DNA of 43,024 nucleotides from Xenorhabdus mauleonii. Its GTDB lineage: Bacteria; Pseudomonadota; Gammaproteobacteria; Enterobacterales; Enterobacteriaceae. Positions 33,635 to 41,611 of this stretch are shown here, one piece after another. Every line of letters begins with the position of its first letter. Within the stretch, counting starts at the first letter, position 1. The notes under the pieces are model-generated. The model saw only the letters and a program-made list of their open reading frames with translations, was not told the DNA's origin and did not search any database. Position numbers and translations under genes: made by a program. The stretch covers positions 1 to 43,024 of the forward strand of contig NZ_FORG01000028.1 in NCBI RefSeq assembly GCF_900113945.1. The letters are read 5' to 3'.

Positions 33635-34233
33635 TGGACATTTTATCAATATTATTTTCTCAGAATACGAGAAAAATAGAGATGATAGTGCCGAGTGTAG
33701 TGATATCGGAAAAACACCAAGACGCAACGGAAATCACCGAACACCCCGTACAGCTGGGTGCTGCTATCAGCGATCACGCTTACGATAAGCCGTCAGAAGT
33801 GACAATGGAAATTGGCTTTGCGGGTGGCGGTTCACTGATTGACGGTGTTTCAATGTTTGATTTTTTCACTGGCACAATGCTGGGAAAAAGCCCCAAAGAG
33901 GTTTACCAGCAATTGCTTGAACTGAAATCCTCTAAACAACCGTTCGACGTCACCACGGGCAAACGTCAGTATAAGAATATGCTGATCCGTGCCATTGAAG
34001 TTACGACGGATAAGACTTCTGAAAATGTGTTGATGGTCGTTTTAACTTTGCGTGAAGTGATTATTGTGGAAACTCAGACAGTGAAGGGGGTAACGGCACC
34101 TCCTGAACGGATGAAATACCCATTGGATACTGGTTCTGCTGTTGATAAAGGAACTAAAACACCCGTTACACCTAAAAACAACGATACCTTACTAAACCGA
34201 TTCGTGAATGGGATTTTGGAGATTCTAGGATGA
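33634..34233 (+). CDS. Baseplate protein (Dit-like)
   Basis: 199 residues. IEMIVPSVVISEKHQDATEI, TEHPVQLGAAISDHAYDKPS and TGKRQYKNMLIRAIEVTTDK fit the N-terminal domain of phage baseplate Dit-like/LysM-gp53 hub proteins. Overlaps the tape measure stop (TAATG) and the plug gene start (ATGA). Confidence 0.82.
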   Translation: MDILSILFSQNTRKIEMIVPSVVISEKHQDATEITEHPVQLGAAISDHAYDKPSEVTMEIGFAGGGSLIDGVSMFDFFTGTMLGKSPKEVYQQLLELKSSKQPFDVTTGKRQYKNMLIRAIEVTTDKTSENVLMVVLTLREVIIVETQTVKGVTAPPERMKYPLDTGSAVDKGTKTPVTPKNNDTLLNRFVNGILEILG

Positions 34234-34532
34234 ATATTATTGAAATCCCATTACAAGCAGAAAACCAACAATTTGATATTCAGTTAGGTGGCATTAATTA
34301 CCGGATGCAATTGCAATGGTGTGATTGGGCAGGCTGGGTTTTAGATATTATGCACTCAAATAGTAGGCCAATTGTAACAGGCATCCCCTTAGTTTTTGGT
34401 GTGGACATTTTAGAGCAGCATAGCTATTTAGGGTTTAAAGGTTCATTAGTTTTTTATTGTAACGATCCAAAAAGTGAGGCAAACAAGGAGGAGTTAGGTA
34501 AAAACAACAGGCTATACTTTGTTTCAGTATAG
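34230..34532 (+). CDS. Baseplate plug protein (DUF6983-like)
   Basis: 100 residues. IIEIPLQAENQQFDIQLGGI, NYRMQLQWCDWAGWVLDIMH and GIPLVFGVDILEQHSYLGFK match the phage baseplate plug family. It is the last structural gene before a cargo insert; the next baseplate gene resumes at 37722, so the baseplate operon is split by 3.2 kb of non-structural genes. Confidence 0.85.
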   Translation: MNIIEIPLQAENQQFDIQLGGINYRMQLQWCDWAGWVLDIMHSNSRPIVTGIPLVFGVDILEQHSYLGFKGSLVFYCNDPKSEANKEELGKNNRLYFVSV

Positions 34533-34567
34533 TTATTATCTTAATAACTAACTAAAGGAGATAAGTA

Positions 34568-35299
34568 ATGTTAACAAAAATAATTGCCTTACTGTTTTTG
34601 TTTTTTACACTCACTGCTAATGCTGCAAATAAATCGACAGGCGATGAAAATAGGTATCTATATGGTATTCCGGTAAAAATTGAAGGCACTTTAACTAAAG
34701 AATCGGCAGGATTTCCATCATTAAGATTAAATGACCTTATTTCGGTATTTCCGCAAGAAGGGGACGAGATCGGGGGTGACAATACACCGGAGTTTGGTGT
34801 CGCAGTTATGCAACTTGTTATGTCTGACGATGCCCAATGGAATATATTTGAGGAATTTAAAGGGCAGAACGCCATTGTTACATGTGGTTTGTATCACTCA
34901 CATACCGCACATCACAAGACACCAGTGTTATGTTCAGTAATGGATATATCACCCATAAAATTAAGCAATGCGAAACCAATAGAAATCCAGAAAGAAAAAA
35001 AGAGTAGAACCTTTGATGATTTTTTTGCGGATAACCCAGAACTATCCAGTAGCATATACATTAAACAAGCGGTGAAAGACGTGGCATCTGGGCAAGCGTT
35101 ATCGGATGCTTTTACATCAAAACCGGAAAATGTAAGTGTACTAAGAGCAAGGAGTGATAATTGGTCAGAAAATGGATATGACTATGCAAGGTTAGCTGTT
35201 AGATCATTACAAGATAGTTGTAAAATAGGTATGGGAAGTGCATTCGGACTTCGAGAAAATGAATGTCGAATATTAAATAGATATCAAGATAGAAATTAA
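34568..35299 (+). CDS. Secreted DUF4431 protein (cargo gene)
   Basis: 243 residues. Signal peptide MLTKIIALLFLFFTLTANA with likely cleavage after ANA. The mature N-terminal half is a DUF4431-like domain (RYLYGIPVKIEGTLTKESAG, VAVMQLVMSDDAQWNIFEEF, GLYHSHTAHHKTPVLCSVMD). The rest is unassigned and ends with a cysteine pair region (DSCKIGMGSAFGLRENECRI). Perfect AAGGAG ribosome-binding site, AT-rich, own terminator at 35308: a moron. Probably periplasmic; DUF4431 proteins are often linked to secreted or host-interaction roles, but function is unknown. Confidence 0.82.
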   Translation: MLTKIIALLFLFFTLTANAANKSTGDENRYLYGIPVKIEGTLTKESAGFPSLRLNDLISVFPQEGDEIGGDNTPEFGVAVMQLVMSDDAQWNIFEEFKGQNAIVTCGLYHSHTAHHKTPVLCSVMDISPIKLSNAKPIEIQKEKKSRTFDDFFADNPELSSSIYIKQAVKDVASGQALSDAFTSKPENVSVLRARSDNWSENGYDYARLAVRSLQDSCKIGMGSAFGLRENECRILNRYQDRN

Positions 35300-35307
35300 T
35301 TGCAAAT

Positions 35308-35329
35308 AGCCCCTCAAGGGGCTTTTTTT
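35308..35329 (+). terminator. Rho-independent terminator of the DUF4431 gene
   Basis: AGCCCC (35308-35313), loop TCAA, GGGGCT (35318-35323), then seven T. It overlaps the end of the convergent RHH gene (stop at 35314). Confidence 0.88.
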
Positions 35330-35658
35330 GGAGAAATTCGTATTAGTTCTGCCAGTTGACGTATGAGTTTTTCATTTAGACTAAGGAGTTCTCTCTGAGT
35401 AGTCATTAGCCGTATTTGCTCATTTTTAAGCTCTTCGTTTATTTCCAGCATGCTTATAATATTCTGAGATTTTTCAGGGTTAAGCGTTTCGTTGTCTATA
35501 GTTTGACCATTTTTAACTGATTCATGCTTCCTGACTGCATCTAACAAAACAGCAACAATCTCAGCATTTACAGAGCGCTTATTGTCTGAAGCCATGTTCT
35601 GCACGTCATCTTTTAGGTCTTGTGGTAGACGAATGTTTATTTGAGGGTCACGGCTCAT
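35314..35658 (-). CDS. Mnt/Arc-like RHH repressor of the immI-like module
   Basis: 114 residues. MSRDPQINIRLPQDLKDDVQ, then NKRSVNAEIVAVLLDAV, is an Arc/Mnt ribbon-helix-helix domain; residues 60-110 form a coiled coil (INEELKNEQIRLMTTQRELL) like the Mnt tetramerisation tail. It is divergent from a 50-residue Arc-like gene and the antirepressor, as mnt is from arc-ant in P22. It probably represses the antirepressor promoter at 35686-35714 in the lysogen. Confidence 0.86.
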   Translation of the reverse strand: MSRDPQINIRLPQDLKDDVQNMASDNKRSVNAEIVAVLLDAVRKHESVKNGQTIDNETLNPEKSQNIISMLEINEELKNEQIRLMTTQRELLSLNEKLIRQLAELIRISPKKAP

Positions 35659-35685
35659 AAGTAAAATCCAATGAAAAAAATATTA

Positions 35686-35714
35686 TTGACATGGTAGTTA
35701 ATGGCTACTACTAT
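35686..35714 (+). promoter_or_regulatory. Pant-like promoter of the antirepressor operon
   Basis: Perfect TTGACA (35686-35691), 17-base spacer, TACTAT (35709-35714). The region carries repeated TGGCTAC elements (35702-35708 and 35730-35736) and inverted GGTAG (35693-35697), probable RHH operator halves overlapping the promoter. It drives the small RHH gene and the antirepressor. Confidence 0.75.
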
Positions 35715-35790
35715 GTCTATAGTATCCATTGGCTACCTTGGTGCTGCCATAGGATACTCAGTAAAGTAAATATGGTAAGCGAGGTAATTA

Positions 35791-35943
35791 ATGAAAAAAG
35801 AGATCCTTAAGCAAAAAAATGTACGTCTACCAGAAGATTTAATCTGGAAGCTAAAAGAAGCAGCATTGAAAAACAGAAGATCTGAATATCAGGAGATCAT
35901 CATACGGTTGGAGAAATCATTTGATGAAACAGTTGAACAATAA
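35791..35943 (+). CDS. Small Arc-like RHH protein
   Basis: 50 residues, below normal cut-offs: MKKEILKQKNVRLPEDLIWK, LKEAALKNRRSEYQEIIIRL, ending EKSFDETVEQ. The NVRLPEDL strand plus two helices is a minimal Arc fold. GAGG lies eight bases before the ATG. It is the first gene of the antirepressor operon, the place of arc in P22, where Arc limits antirepressor synthesis. Confidence 0.8.
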   Translation: MKKEILKQKNVRLPEDLIWKLKEAALKNRRSEYQEIIIRLEKSFDETVEQ

Positions 35944-35951
35944 AAGCAAAA

Positions 35952-35974
35952 CCCCAACGGCGGCAACCATCGGG
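35952..35974 (+). other. Imperfect hairpin between arc-like and ant genes
   Basis: CCCCAACGG and CCATCGGGG pair imperfectly (two mismatches) around CGGCA. It lies 36 bases before the antirepressor start. A stronger hairpin with the same ending GGGGCTTCTA lies before the duplicated gene at 37375. In P22 the arc-ant junction is the target of the sar antisense RNA, so RNA-level control is plausible. Confidence 0.45.
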
Positions 35975-36010
35975 GCTTCTAAATCGTCAGTTTATATGAA
36001 AGGAACTAAC

Positions 36011-37114
36011 ATGAACAATATAGCACCTGTAACACAAGCTGTCACTATGTCTAGCCGTGAAATTGCGGAACTTACGGGTAAACGTCATACCGATGTTATT
36101 CGGGATGTGTGGGCAATGCTGGAGCAGTTATACGAACTCAATAAAGATGACGCAAATCTGCGTCATCATAAAAATCAACAAGTTAAGATAGTTGACGGTG
36201 TGATCGCCGTTATCGACAATCGTGGTTATGTATCTGAATTTTTACTCGACCGTAGACATACCGAAATTCTCATCACCGGATATGATGTTAAAAGAAGAGC
36301 GGCAGTTATTGATCGTTGGTTTGCTTTAGAATCAGGAACGGCAAAACCCCAAGCATCTCAAATGCCAATCGGAAACATCATACTTGTTACTGATGCAATG
36401 GGGCGGTTTAAACTGAGTGCCTTGCGTCATGCCAGTGGGGAATCCAAAAGTAAGCGTCCTTCTGATTGGTTAAAAACAAAATACGCGCAGGAATGGATAG
36501 AAGACTTAAGCAATTTGTCCAGTTTAGGTCAGGATGTTATCACGGTACATAGGAACGGCATTTTCGCTCATGAGATTTTAGCCATTGAATATGCAGGTTG
36601 GTTAAACCCAATGTTTCAGGCGCAGTTTAAGCAAATTCTGGAAGAGCAATATTCACGAAGCAGAACGGTTGTTGAAACTAATATCACGGTCTCGGTTAAC
36701 CGTCGCTTGCCAAAAGGTGTTTATTTACAAAACAGTAAGACCAATCCCTATCGGGCATTTGTCTATGAAGACGCTCAGAAAATATCGATTGGGTGCTATC
36801 CCACTATTGAAGAAGCTGTCGACGCACAGAATTTATATTTTGATACTGGTGAGGTCAAACCTATCAAGAGAGCACCGGTTCGTTTTAACCGAGACGGCCA
36901 ATATTTAGTTACAGTGACCGATGGCAAAGTTTCCCACTATGAGCCACTAGGCGAAAGAACGGTAGTTGATACCGAAGCCTATTGGAGACTTCGTAAGGAC
37001 ATGAATACAGTACAGGGAATTATGACAGAAATGGCTACACGTATGCGATTTGTCCATGATGAACGGAGTATAGCCAGTTTCGATTATCCGATAAATGAAA
37101 TAGTTTCACACTAA
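36011..37114 (+). CDS. ant: Antirepressor: Rha-like, KilA-N-type and AP2-like domains
   Basis: 367 residues from ATG 36011, chosen because AAAGGA lies six bases upstream; frame-open codons upstream to 35924 overlap the arc-like gene. Residues about 10-110 are Rha-like (TMSSREIAELTGKRHTDVIR, GYVSEFLLDRRHTEILITGY). Residues about 120-215 are KilA-N-like (KRPSDWLKTKYAQEWIEDLS, EYAGWLNPMFQAQF). Residues about 230-275 resemble an AP2 DNA-binding domain (RLPKGVYLQNSKTNPYRAFV, GCYPTIEEAVDAQNLYFD). The C-terminus (AYWRLRKDMNTVQGIMTEMA) recurs in the ORF at 37375. It likely inactivates CI-type repressors to induce prophages, as P22 Ant does. Confidence 0.87.
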   Translation: MNNIAPVTQAVTMSSREIAELTGKRHTDVIRDVWAMLEQLYELNKDDANLRHHKNQQVKIVDGVIAVIDNRGYVSEFLLDRRHTEILITGYDVKRRAAVIDRWFALESGTAKPQASQMPIGNIILVTDAMGRFKLSALRHASGESKSKRPSDWLKTKYAQEWIEDLSNLSSLGQDVITVHRNGIFAHEILAIEYAGWLNPMFQAQFKQILEEQYSRSRTVVETNITVSVNRRLPKGVYLQNSKTNPYRAFVYEDAQKISIGCYPTIEEAVDAQNLYFDTGEVKPIKRAPVRFNRDGQYLVTVTDGKVSHYEPLGERTVVDTEAYWRLRKDMNTVQGIMTEMATRMRFVHDERSIASFDYPINEIVSH

Positions 37115-37121
37115 AACATTA

Positions 37122-37144
37122 AGCCCCGTTAAGGGGCTTTTTTG
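37122..37144 (+). terminator. Rho-independent terminator of the antirepressor gene
   Basis: AGCCCC (37122-37127), loop GTTAA, GGGGCT (37133-37138), then six T. It isolates the antirepressor from downstream genes. Confidence 0.88.
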
Positions 37145-37181
37145 TGTACTGGCAATAACATTCAGCAAATAGTTCCCTAAG

Positions 37182-37202
37182 AATACTCGCATTACGAGTA
37201 TT
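37182..37202. repeat. Perfect 8-bp inverted repeat, possible operator
   Basis: AATACTCG (37182-37189), five bases, CGAGTATT (37195-37202). It lies in the 230-base gap between the antirepressor and its partial duplicate. AT-rich sequence on both sides could hold a promoter, but no clear hexamers are seen. A small-dimer operator or weak terminator are both possible. Confidence 0.55.
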
Positions 37203-37306
37203 TTAAGTGAGTTATCTGATTTTCTTCGCAATTTCAACAATAAAATATATAAGATACTTTACAAAACGTTACGATAACGAGATAAATGATATCGAAACAA
37301 AACGAC

Positions 37307-37341
37307 GAAGCCCCTAATTGCGGGGGGCAATAAGGGGCTTC
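37307..37341 (+). other. Strong hairpin before the duplicated ant C-terminus gene
   Basis: GAAGCCCCT (37307-37315) pairs with AGGGGCTTC (37333-37341), and inside it ATTGC (37317-37321) with GCAAT (37327-37331), loop GGGGG. Position and the final GGGGCTTCTA resemble the hairpin at 35952-35974 before ant. It may sequester or stage translation. Confidence 0.65.
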
Positions 37342-37374
37342 TATTTTCGCCAGAAATCACTGGAGATAACCGAC

Positions 37375-37674
37375 TTGACTAGTATAGCAACTAAGGATTT
37401 TTGTAAAACGACTAATGTTCATTTTTATGAAGATAAGCTAAGTAAAACTATAATGGGGCAATATTTGGTAACTATCCATGCTGATAAAAAACAGGCCTGG
37501 AAGCCAATAGGAGATAAAATTCTGGTAGATGCTGAGGCGTATTGGAGACTCAGAAAAGATTTAAACGCTGCTCAAAAAATTATTACTGAGTTATCTCGTC
37601 GTATGCGTTTTATTCATGATGAACATAGTATCGCCGAGTTTGACTACCCAATACACGAGGTGGTTTCACGTTAA
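37375..37674 (+). CDS. Partial duplicate of the antirepressor C-terminal domain
   Basis: 99 residues from a TTG at 37375 with GGAGAT eight bases before; an in-frame ATG at 37453 would give 73 residues. MGQYLVTIHADKKQAWKPIG, AEAYWRLRKDLNAAQKIITE, RRMRFIHDEHSIAEFDYPIH align almost end to end with the last 80 residues of the antirepressor (GQYLVTVTDGK..., RMRFVHDERSIASFDYPINE). It lacks the Rha, KilA-N and AP2 domains. It could be a remnant or a modulator that competes with Ant. Confidence 0.75.
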   Translation: MTSIATKDFCKTTNVHFYEDKLSKTIMGQYLVTIHADKKQAWKPIGDKILVDAEAYWRLRKDLNAAQKIITELSRRMRFIHDEHSIAEFDYPIHEVVSR

Positions 37675-37681
37675 ACATTTC

Positions 37682-37703
37682 AACCCGCTTCGGCGGGTTT
37701 TTG
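37682..37703 (+). terminator. Rho-independent terminator with UUCG loop
   Basis: AACCCGC (37682-37688), loop TTCG, GCGGGTT (37693-37699), then TTT and GCTTTT. It closes the inserted regulatory block just before the baseplate hub gene. Confidence 0.88.
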
Positions 37704-37721
37704 CTTTTATACGGAGTCACT

Positions 37722-38675
37722 ATGTCAAAACAATGGCTTCGCGAGTGCAAGCTGATTATTGCAGATGAAAAGGGTGAAGGCGTCGATCTGTCAGCCCTGA
37801 AAATAAAATTCAATATTACTCGTCCGTCTTTTGCCTATCCCGCTACAGGCATCTTCAAGGTTTACAATCTGAATGAAGAGACACGAAACAAGATCCGTCA
37901 GAACGAATACAAGATTATTAAGTTCAACGCTGGTTATCAGGGCAATTCTGGACAGATATTCGCAGGACAAATCCAGTACACCTACACAGGGCGTGATAGC
38001 CCCACGGATACGTATGTCGTGATACAGGCAGGGGATGGTGATCAGCCGTATAACGATGCGGTACTAAATATCACCGTATCGGCAGGTTACACACAGGAAG
38101 ATATTGATCGGTTGCTGATGCGGGATATTGAGAAGTACGGAATAGTTGCCGGCTTAAGGCCTGAGTTTAAGAAGAATATCGCGCCACGGGGTAAAGTCCT
38201 GTTCGGAATGCATCGAGATGAATTATCTATCCTGGCTAAACAGAACGGTGCCGAATGGCGTTATGAAGATGGTCAATGCCACATCATTCCCAAGCATACC
38301 TATCTTACCGAAGCGGTAGTGCTGACTTATCAAACAGGATTAATAGGAATGCCTGAACAAACTATCGGCGGAGGTATAAACGTTAAATGTCTTATTAATC
38401 CCAAGATCAGACCAGGGACTTTAATCCGGTTAGACAATGAATCTATCAATGAGGCAGGGCTATCAACAGGGGGGATTGCGCAAGGTAACAGTCACGAAGG
38501 CTCGTTGGAACAACCCGCACCCATTGATGCCGATGGAGATTATATCGTTATTAACGTTAATTACTTCGGCGATACCCGCGAAAATATGTACTACATGGAA
38601 ATGGTTAGCGTTGCTAAATCAGACCAAACACTACTCAGTAAATCCGCATTACAAGCGGACGTGAGGCAAGCATGA
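37722..38675 (+). CDS. Baseplate hub protein (gp27/gp44-like)
   Basis: 317 residues from ATG 37722 behind GGAG. KQWLRECKLIIADEKGEGVD, FNITRPSFAYPATGIFKVYN, GRDSPTDTYVVIQAGDGDQP and KHTYLTEAVVLTYQTGLIGM have the paired beta-barrel pattern of hub proteins that hold the spike. The seven codons upstream in frame are not needed. It overlaps the spike gene (ATGA). Confidence 0.85.
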   Translation: MSKQWLRECKLIIADEKGEGVDLSALKIKFNITRPSFAYPATGIFKVYNLNEETRNKIRQNEYKIIKFNAGYQGNSGQIFAGQIQYTYTGRDSPTDTYVVIQAGDGDQPYNDAVLNITVSAGYTQEDIDRLLMRDIEKYGIVAGLRPEFKKNIAPRGKVLFGMHRDELSILAKQNGAEWRYEDGQCHIIPKHTYLTEAVVLTYQTGLIGMPEQTIGGGINVKCLINPKIRPGTLIRLDNESINEAGLSTGGIAQGNSHEGSLEQPAPIDADGDYIVINVNYFGDTRENMYYMEMVSVAKSDQTLLSKSALQADVRQA

Positions 38676-39427
38676 TCACTAATTTTGAACGTATTAATCA
38701 GCCTGAAACACCGTTCTTATTAATGCGAGAGGCGGTCAGTTCAGGGTTGTATGTTTCCATGCCGTGTGTAGTCCAGTCATTTAATGCTGAAGCAGTCACG
38801 GTTACTGCGCAACCCGCTATACGCTGGTCGGTCACAAACAGCGAAGGTAAGACTGAATCGGTTGCATTACCGTTGCTGGTGGATGTGCCGGTTATTTTCC
38901 CTCGCGGTGGTGGTGTTACCCTGACATTCCCTATCAAGGCGGGTGACGAGTGTCTGGTGATTTTCGCTGATAGGTGCATCGATTATTGGTGGCAAAATGG
39001 TGGTATTCAGGAGCCGGTAGATCCCCGCCAACATAATTTGTCTGATGGTTTTGCAATTGTTGGGCCTCAATCACAGAAGAGAAAAATAGGGGGCATTAGC
39101 ACCAATGCAGCCCAATTACGGACAGACGACGGTGCAGCCTATATCGAAATCTCTCCCAGTAATCATAATGTCACGGTGAAAACTCCCGGCAAGCTGACCG
39201 CAACAGCTAACCGTGGAACTGAAATCAATTCCCCCGAAATTGTGCTCAATGGCAATGTGACCATTAACGGTAACTTGTCACAAGGTATGGGCGCGAACGG
39301 CGGAGCGGCAACCATGAACGGCCCTGTTACGGTGAAAAACGACGTGACTTCGGGCGGTATCAGTCTGATGAAACACAGGCATGGTGGAGTGCAAACCGGT
39401 GGGGGAACAACAGGAGGGCCACAATAA
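38672..39427 (+). CDS. Membrane-puncturing spike (Gp138 family)
   Basis: 251 residues. N-terminal OB domain of Gp138 type (LYVSMPCVVQSFNAEAVTVT, VPVIFPRGGGVTLTFPIKAG, WWQNGGIQEPVDPRQHNLSD). Then a repetitive beta-helix (GTEINSPEIVLNGNVTINGN) and a tip KHRHGGVQTGGGTTGGPQ, where H-x-H may bind iron, as in other spikes. It is the cell-piercing tip of the contractile tail. Confidence 0.9.
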   Translation: MITNFERINQPETPFLLMREAVSSGLYVSMPCVVQSFNAEAVTVTAQPAIRWSVTNSEGKTESVALPLLVDVPVIFPRGGGVTLTFPIKAGDECLVIFADRCIDYWWQNGGIQEPVDPRQHNLSDGFAIVGPQSQKRKIGGISTNAAQLRTDDGAAYIEISPSNHNVTVKTPGKLTATANRGTEINSPEIVLNGNVTINGNLSQGMGANGGAATMNGPVTVKNDVTSGGISLMKHRHGGVQTGGGTTGGPQ

Positions 39428-39771
39428 TGCGATATCGACGAGAGGATAACGGTGATTACAGTTTCGGGCAGGGGGATAACACGTTTCTCATCAATTCACC
39501 GGAAGCGGTGGCGCAGGCAGTAAAAACGAGGCTCGATTTATGGCGTGGCGATTGGTTTCTGGATACAGCAGAGGGCACACCATATAGAGAGGCTGTATTA
39601 GAGAAAAACTATGCCAGTGCTATGTTGCTTCGGGAACGCCTGCTTAATACCGAAGGTGTGACCGAAATTGTTTCACTTGATGCTAAACGTGATCCCGACA
39701 ACCGTAAAATGACGATTACTGCCACCCTCAATACCCGCTACGGGAAAGTCACCGTAACCAGCGAAAGATAA
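39427..39771 (+). CDS. Baseplate wedge protein, gp25-like
   Basis: 114 residues. TFLINSPEAVAQAVKTRLDL then WRGDWFLDTAEGTPYREAVL and KMTITATLNTRYGKVTV match the gp25/gpW-type wedge family placed between spike and gp47-like J genes. Overlaps the spike stop (TAATG). Confidence 0.88.
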   Translation: MRYRREDNGDYSFGQGDNTFLINSPEAVAQAVKTRLDLWRGDWFLDTAEGTPYREAVLEKNYASAMLLRERLLNTEGVTEIVSLDAKRDPDNRKMTITATLNTRYGKVTVTSER

Positions 39772-39775
39772 CACT

Positions 39776-40963
39776 ATGCTCAATATAGAAACTTTAGGGC
39801 TTGCGGCCAAAATCACCGCGAGCGGCGTTACTGCGCCTGATTATCCGACCATATTGGAACGACTAACCGGCTATTTCCGTCATATTTATGAGGATGATGC
39901 GTACCTTGAACCCGACAGCAAAGACGGGCAGATGCTGGCGATTTACGCGTTGGCTATTCACGATGCGAACAACACTCTTATTGCGGCATATAACGCTTAT
40001 AGCCCCTCCACGGCTATTGGAGCCGCGTTATCCAATAACGTGGCGATTAATGGGCTATCACGTCATAAAACAACGAAATCTACCTGTGATGTAGAAATCA
40101 TAGGGCAGGTGGGAACAGTTGTTAAAAATGGGGTAGTCCGTGATGTTCAGGGCTATTCGTGGAGCCTGCCTGATGTCGTCACGATTGGTACTCACGGCAC
40201 CGTAACAGTTACAGCAATCTGCCAGACGAGCGGATCTATTACTGCGGCACAAGGTGATATTTCCGAAATAGGCACACCAACACGCGGTTGGCAGGCTGTC
40301 CGAAATCATTCGGTAGCTACACAAGGCCGTTCAATAGAAACAGATGCTGAGTTACGGATACGTCAGCGTAAATCTGTAGCATTACCATCGCGAACGGTAC
40401 TGGACGGGGTACAGGGTGCAATCAGCCTGATACATGGCGTGTCACGATTGCGAGGATTTGAGAACGATACTAACCAAACCGATGAATATGGCATCCCGGC
40501 GCACTCCATTGCCATGATTGTTGATGGTGGTGACGCAAGAACCATAGCTAAAACCATTGCATTGAAGAAAGGACCGGGCGGGGGAACCTTTGGCGACACG
40601 GTTATTAAGGTAGCAGATAAATTCCAGATAGTGCATCCCATACGTTTCTCACGTCCTGTCGATGTCGACGTTTTTATTGAAATTCAACTTACCCCGTTTG
40701 AGGGGTATACCACGCTGGTGGGTGAGCGGATCAAAACCGCGATTGTTAATTACATTAACTCAATTCGTATTGGTGACAGCGTTTACCTGACCAAGTTGTA
40801 TTTACCTGCAAACTTACCGGGAGATGAAGAGGGGAAAACTTACGACATTTACGAGCTAAAAATTGGCCGCTCGGTTAAGTCGGTAACTACTGCCAACCTG
40901 AAAACTAAATTCAATGAGGCGGTGGCTTGTAAGCCGGAAAATATAAAACTGGTGGTGACATGA
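39776..40963 (+). CDS. Baseplate J / gp47-like protein
   Basis: 395 residues. DYPTILERLTGYFRHIYEDD, PDSKDGQMLAIYALAIHDAN, NGLSRHKTTKSTCDVEIIGQ, TDAELRIRQRKSVALPSRTV and DEYGIPAHSIAMIVDGGDAR are baseplate_J signatures. Links wedges to the tail tube. Overlaps the DUF2612 gene (ATGA). Confidence 0.92.
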   Translation: MLNIETLGLAAKITASGVTAPDYPTILERLTGYFRHIYEDDAYLEPDSKDGQMLAIYALAIHDANNTLIAAYNAYSPSTAIGAALSNNVAINGLSRHKTTKSTCDVEIIGQVGTVVKNGVVRDVQGYSWSLPDVVTIGTHGTVTVTAICQTSGSITAAQGDISEIGTPTRGWQAVRNHSVATQGRSIETDAELRIRQRKSVALPSRTVLDGVQGAISLIHGVSRLRGFENDTNQTDEYGIPAHSIAMIVDGGDARTIAKTIALKKGPGGGTFGDTVIKVADKFQIVHPIRFSRPVDVDVFIEIQLTPFEGYTTLVGERIKTAIVNYINSIRIGDSVYLTKLYLPANLPGDEEGKTYDIYELKIGRSVKSVTTANLKTKFNEAVACKPENIKLVVT

Positions 40964-41604
40964 GAGATTACTTAAAACTCATTACCCCGCAACACCGTAC
41001 CGCACTTAAATTTGTTGACCACATTGATCTAATTACCCGTTCACTCTCTGAAATTTCCGAAACAGCTTTACAGCTAAACGAAGCGTTTTCGCTGGATTAT
41101 GCCGTGGGTGTGCAGCTTGATGCTGTTGGGGAATGGATAGGGCTGTCACGGTATGTAAAAACGCCCATTGTTGGCGTGTATTTCTCTTTCGATATAGAGG
41201 GAATAGGTTTTGATCAGGGAAGCTGGAAACGGCGCTTTGACGGTGATAGCGGTTTTACCGAGTTGGACGACGAAACGTATCGAACTTTGTTGCGGGTGAA
41301 AATTGAGGCCAACCATTGGGATGGTTCCAGTGAAATGTTGGAGAAAATTTATCAGCGGATCTTACCGGATAACCAGATTTTTTTCGTAGATAACCAGGAT
41401 ATGTCAATGGACGTATTTCTAACCGGCGGTGTGATACCGGAGATTATTAAATCGGTTATCCGACAGGGGTATTTGAACATCAAGCCTCAATCAGTGCGAG
41501 TGAATAATTATGTCAATTCTACGTCTGGTGGGTTGTTTGGCTTTGATGTCCACAATGAATATGTCGCAGGTTTTGATACTGGCGGCTGGGCAGTAAAACT
41601 GTGA
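40960..41604 (+). CDS. DUF2612 tail/baseplate protein (tail protein I-like)
   Basis: 214 residues. SEISETALQLNEAFSLDYAV, GVQLDAVGEWIGLSRYVKTP, DDETYRTLLRVKIEANHWDG, IKSVIRQGYLNIKPQSV are DUF2612 features. It probably connects the baseplate wedge to the tail fibre, which follows eight bases later. Confidence 0.9.
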   Translation: MRDYLKLITPQHRTALKFVDHIDLITRSLSEISETALQLNEAFSLDYAVGVQLDAVGEWIGLSRYVKTPIVGVYFSFDIEGIGFDQGSWKRRFDGDSGFTELDDETYRTLLRVKIEANHWDGSSEMLEKIYQRILPDNQIFFVDNQDMSMDVFLTGGVIPEIIKSVIRQGYLNIKPQSVRVNNYVNSTSGGLFGFDVHNEYVAGFDTGGWAVKL

Positions 41605-41611
41605 GGGTATT

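Noticed and set aside
35921..36010. Earlier start of the antirepressor
   Set aside because: The added residues overlap the arc-like gene and a hairpin, while the ATG at 36011 has AAAGGA at the right distance.
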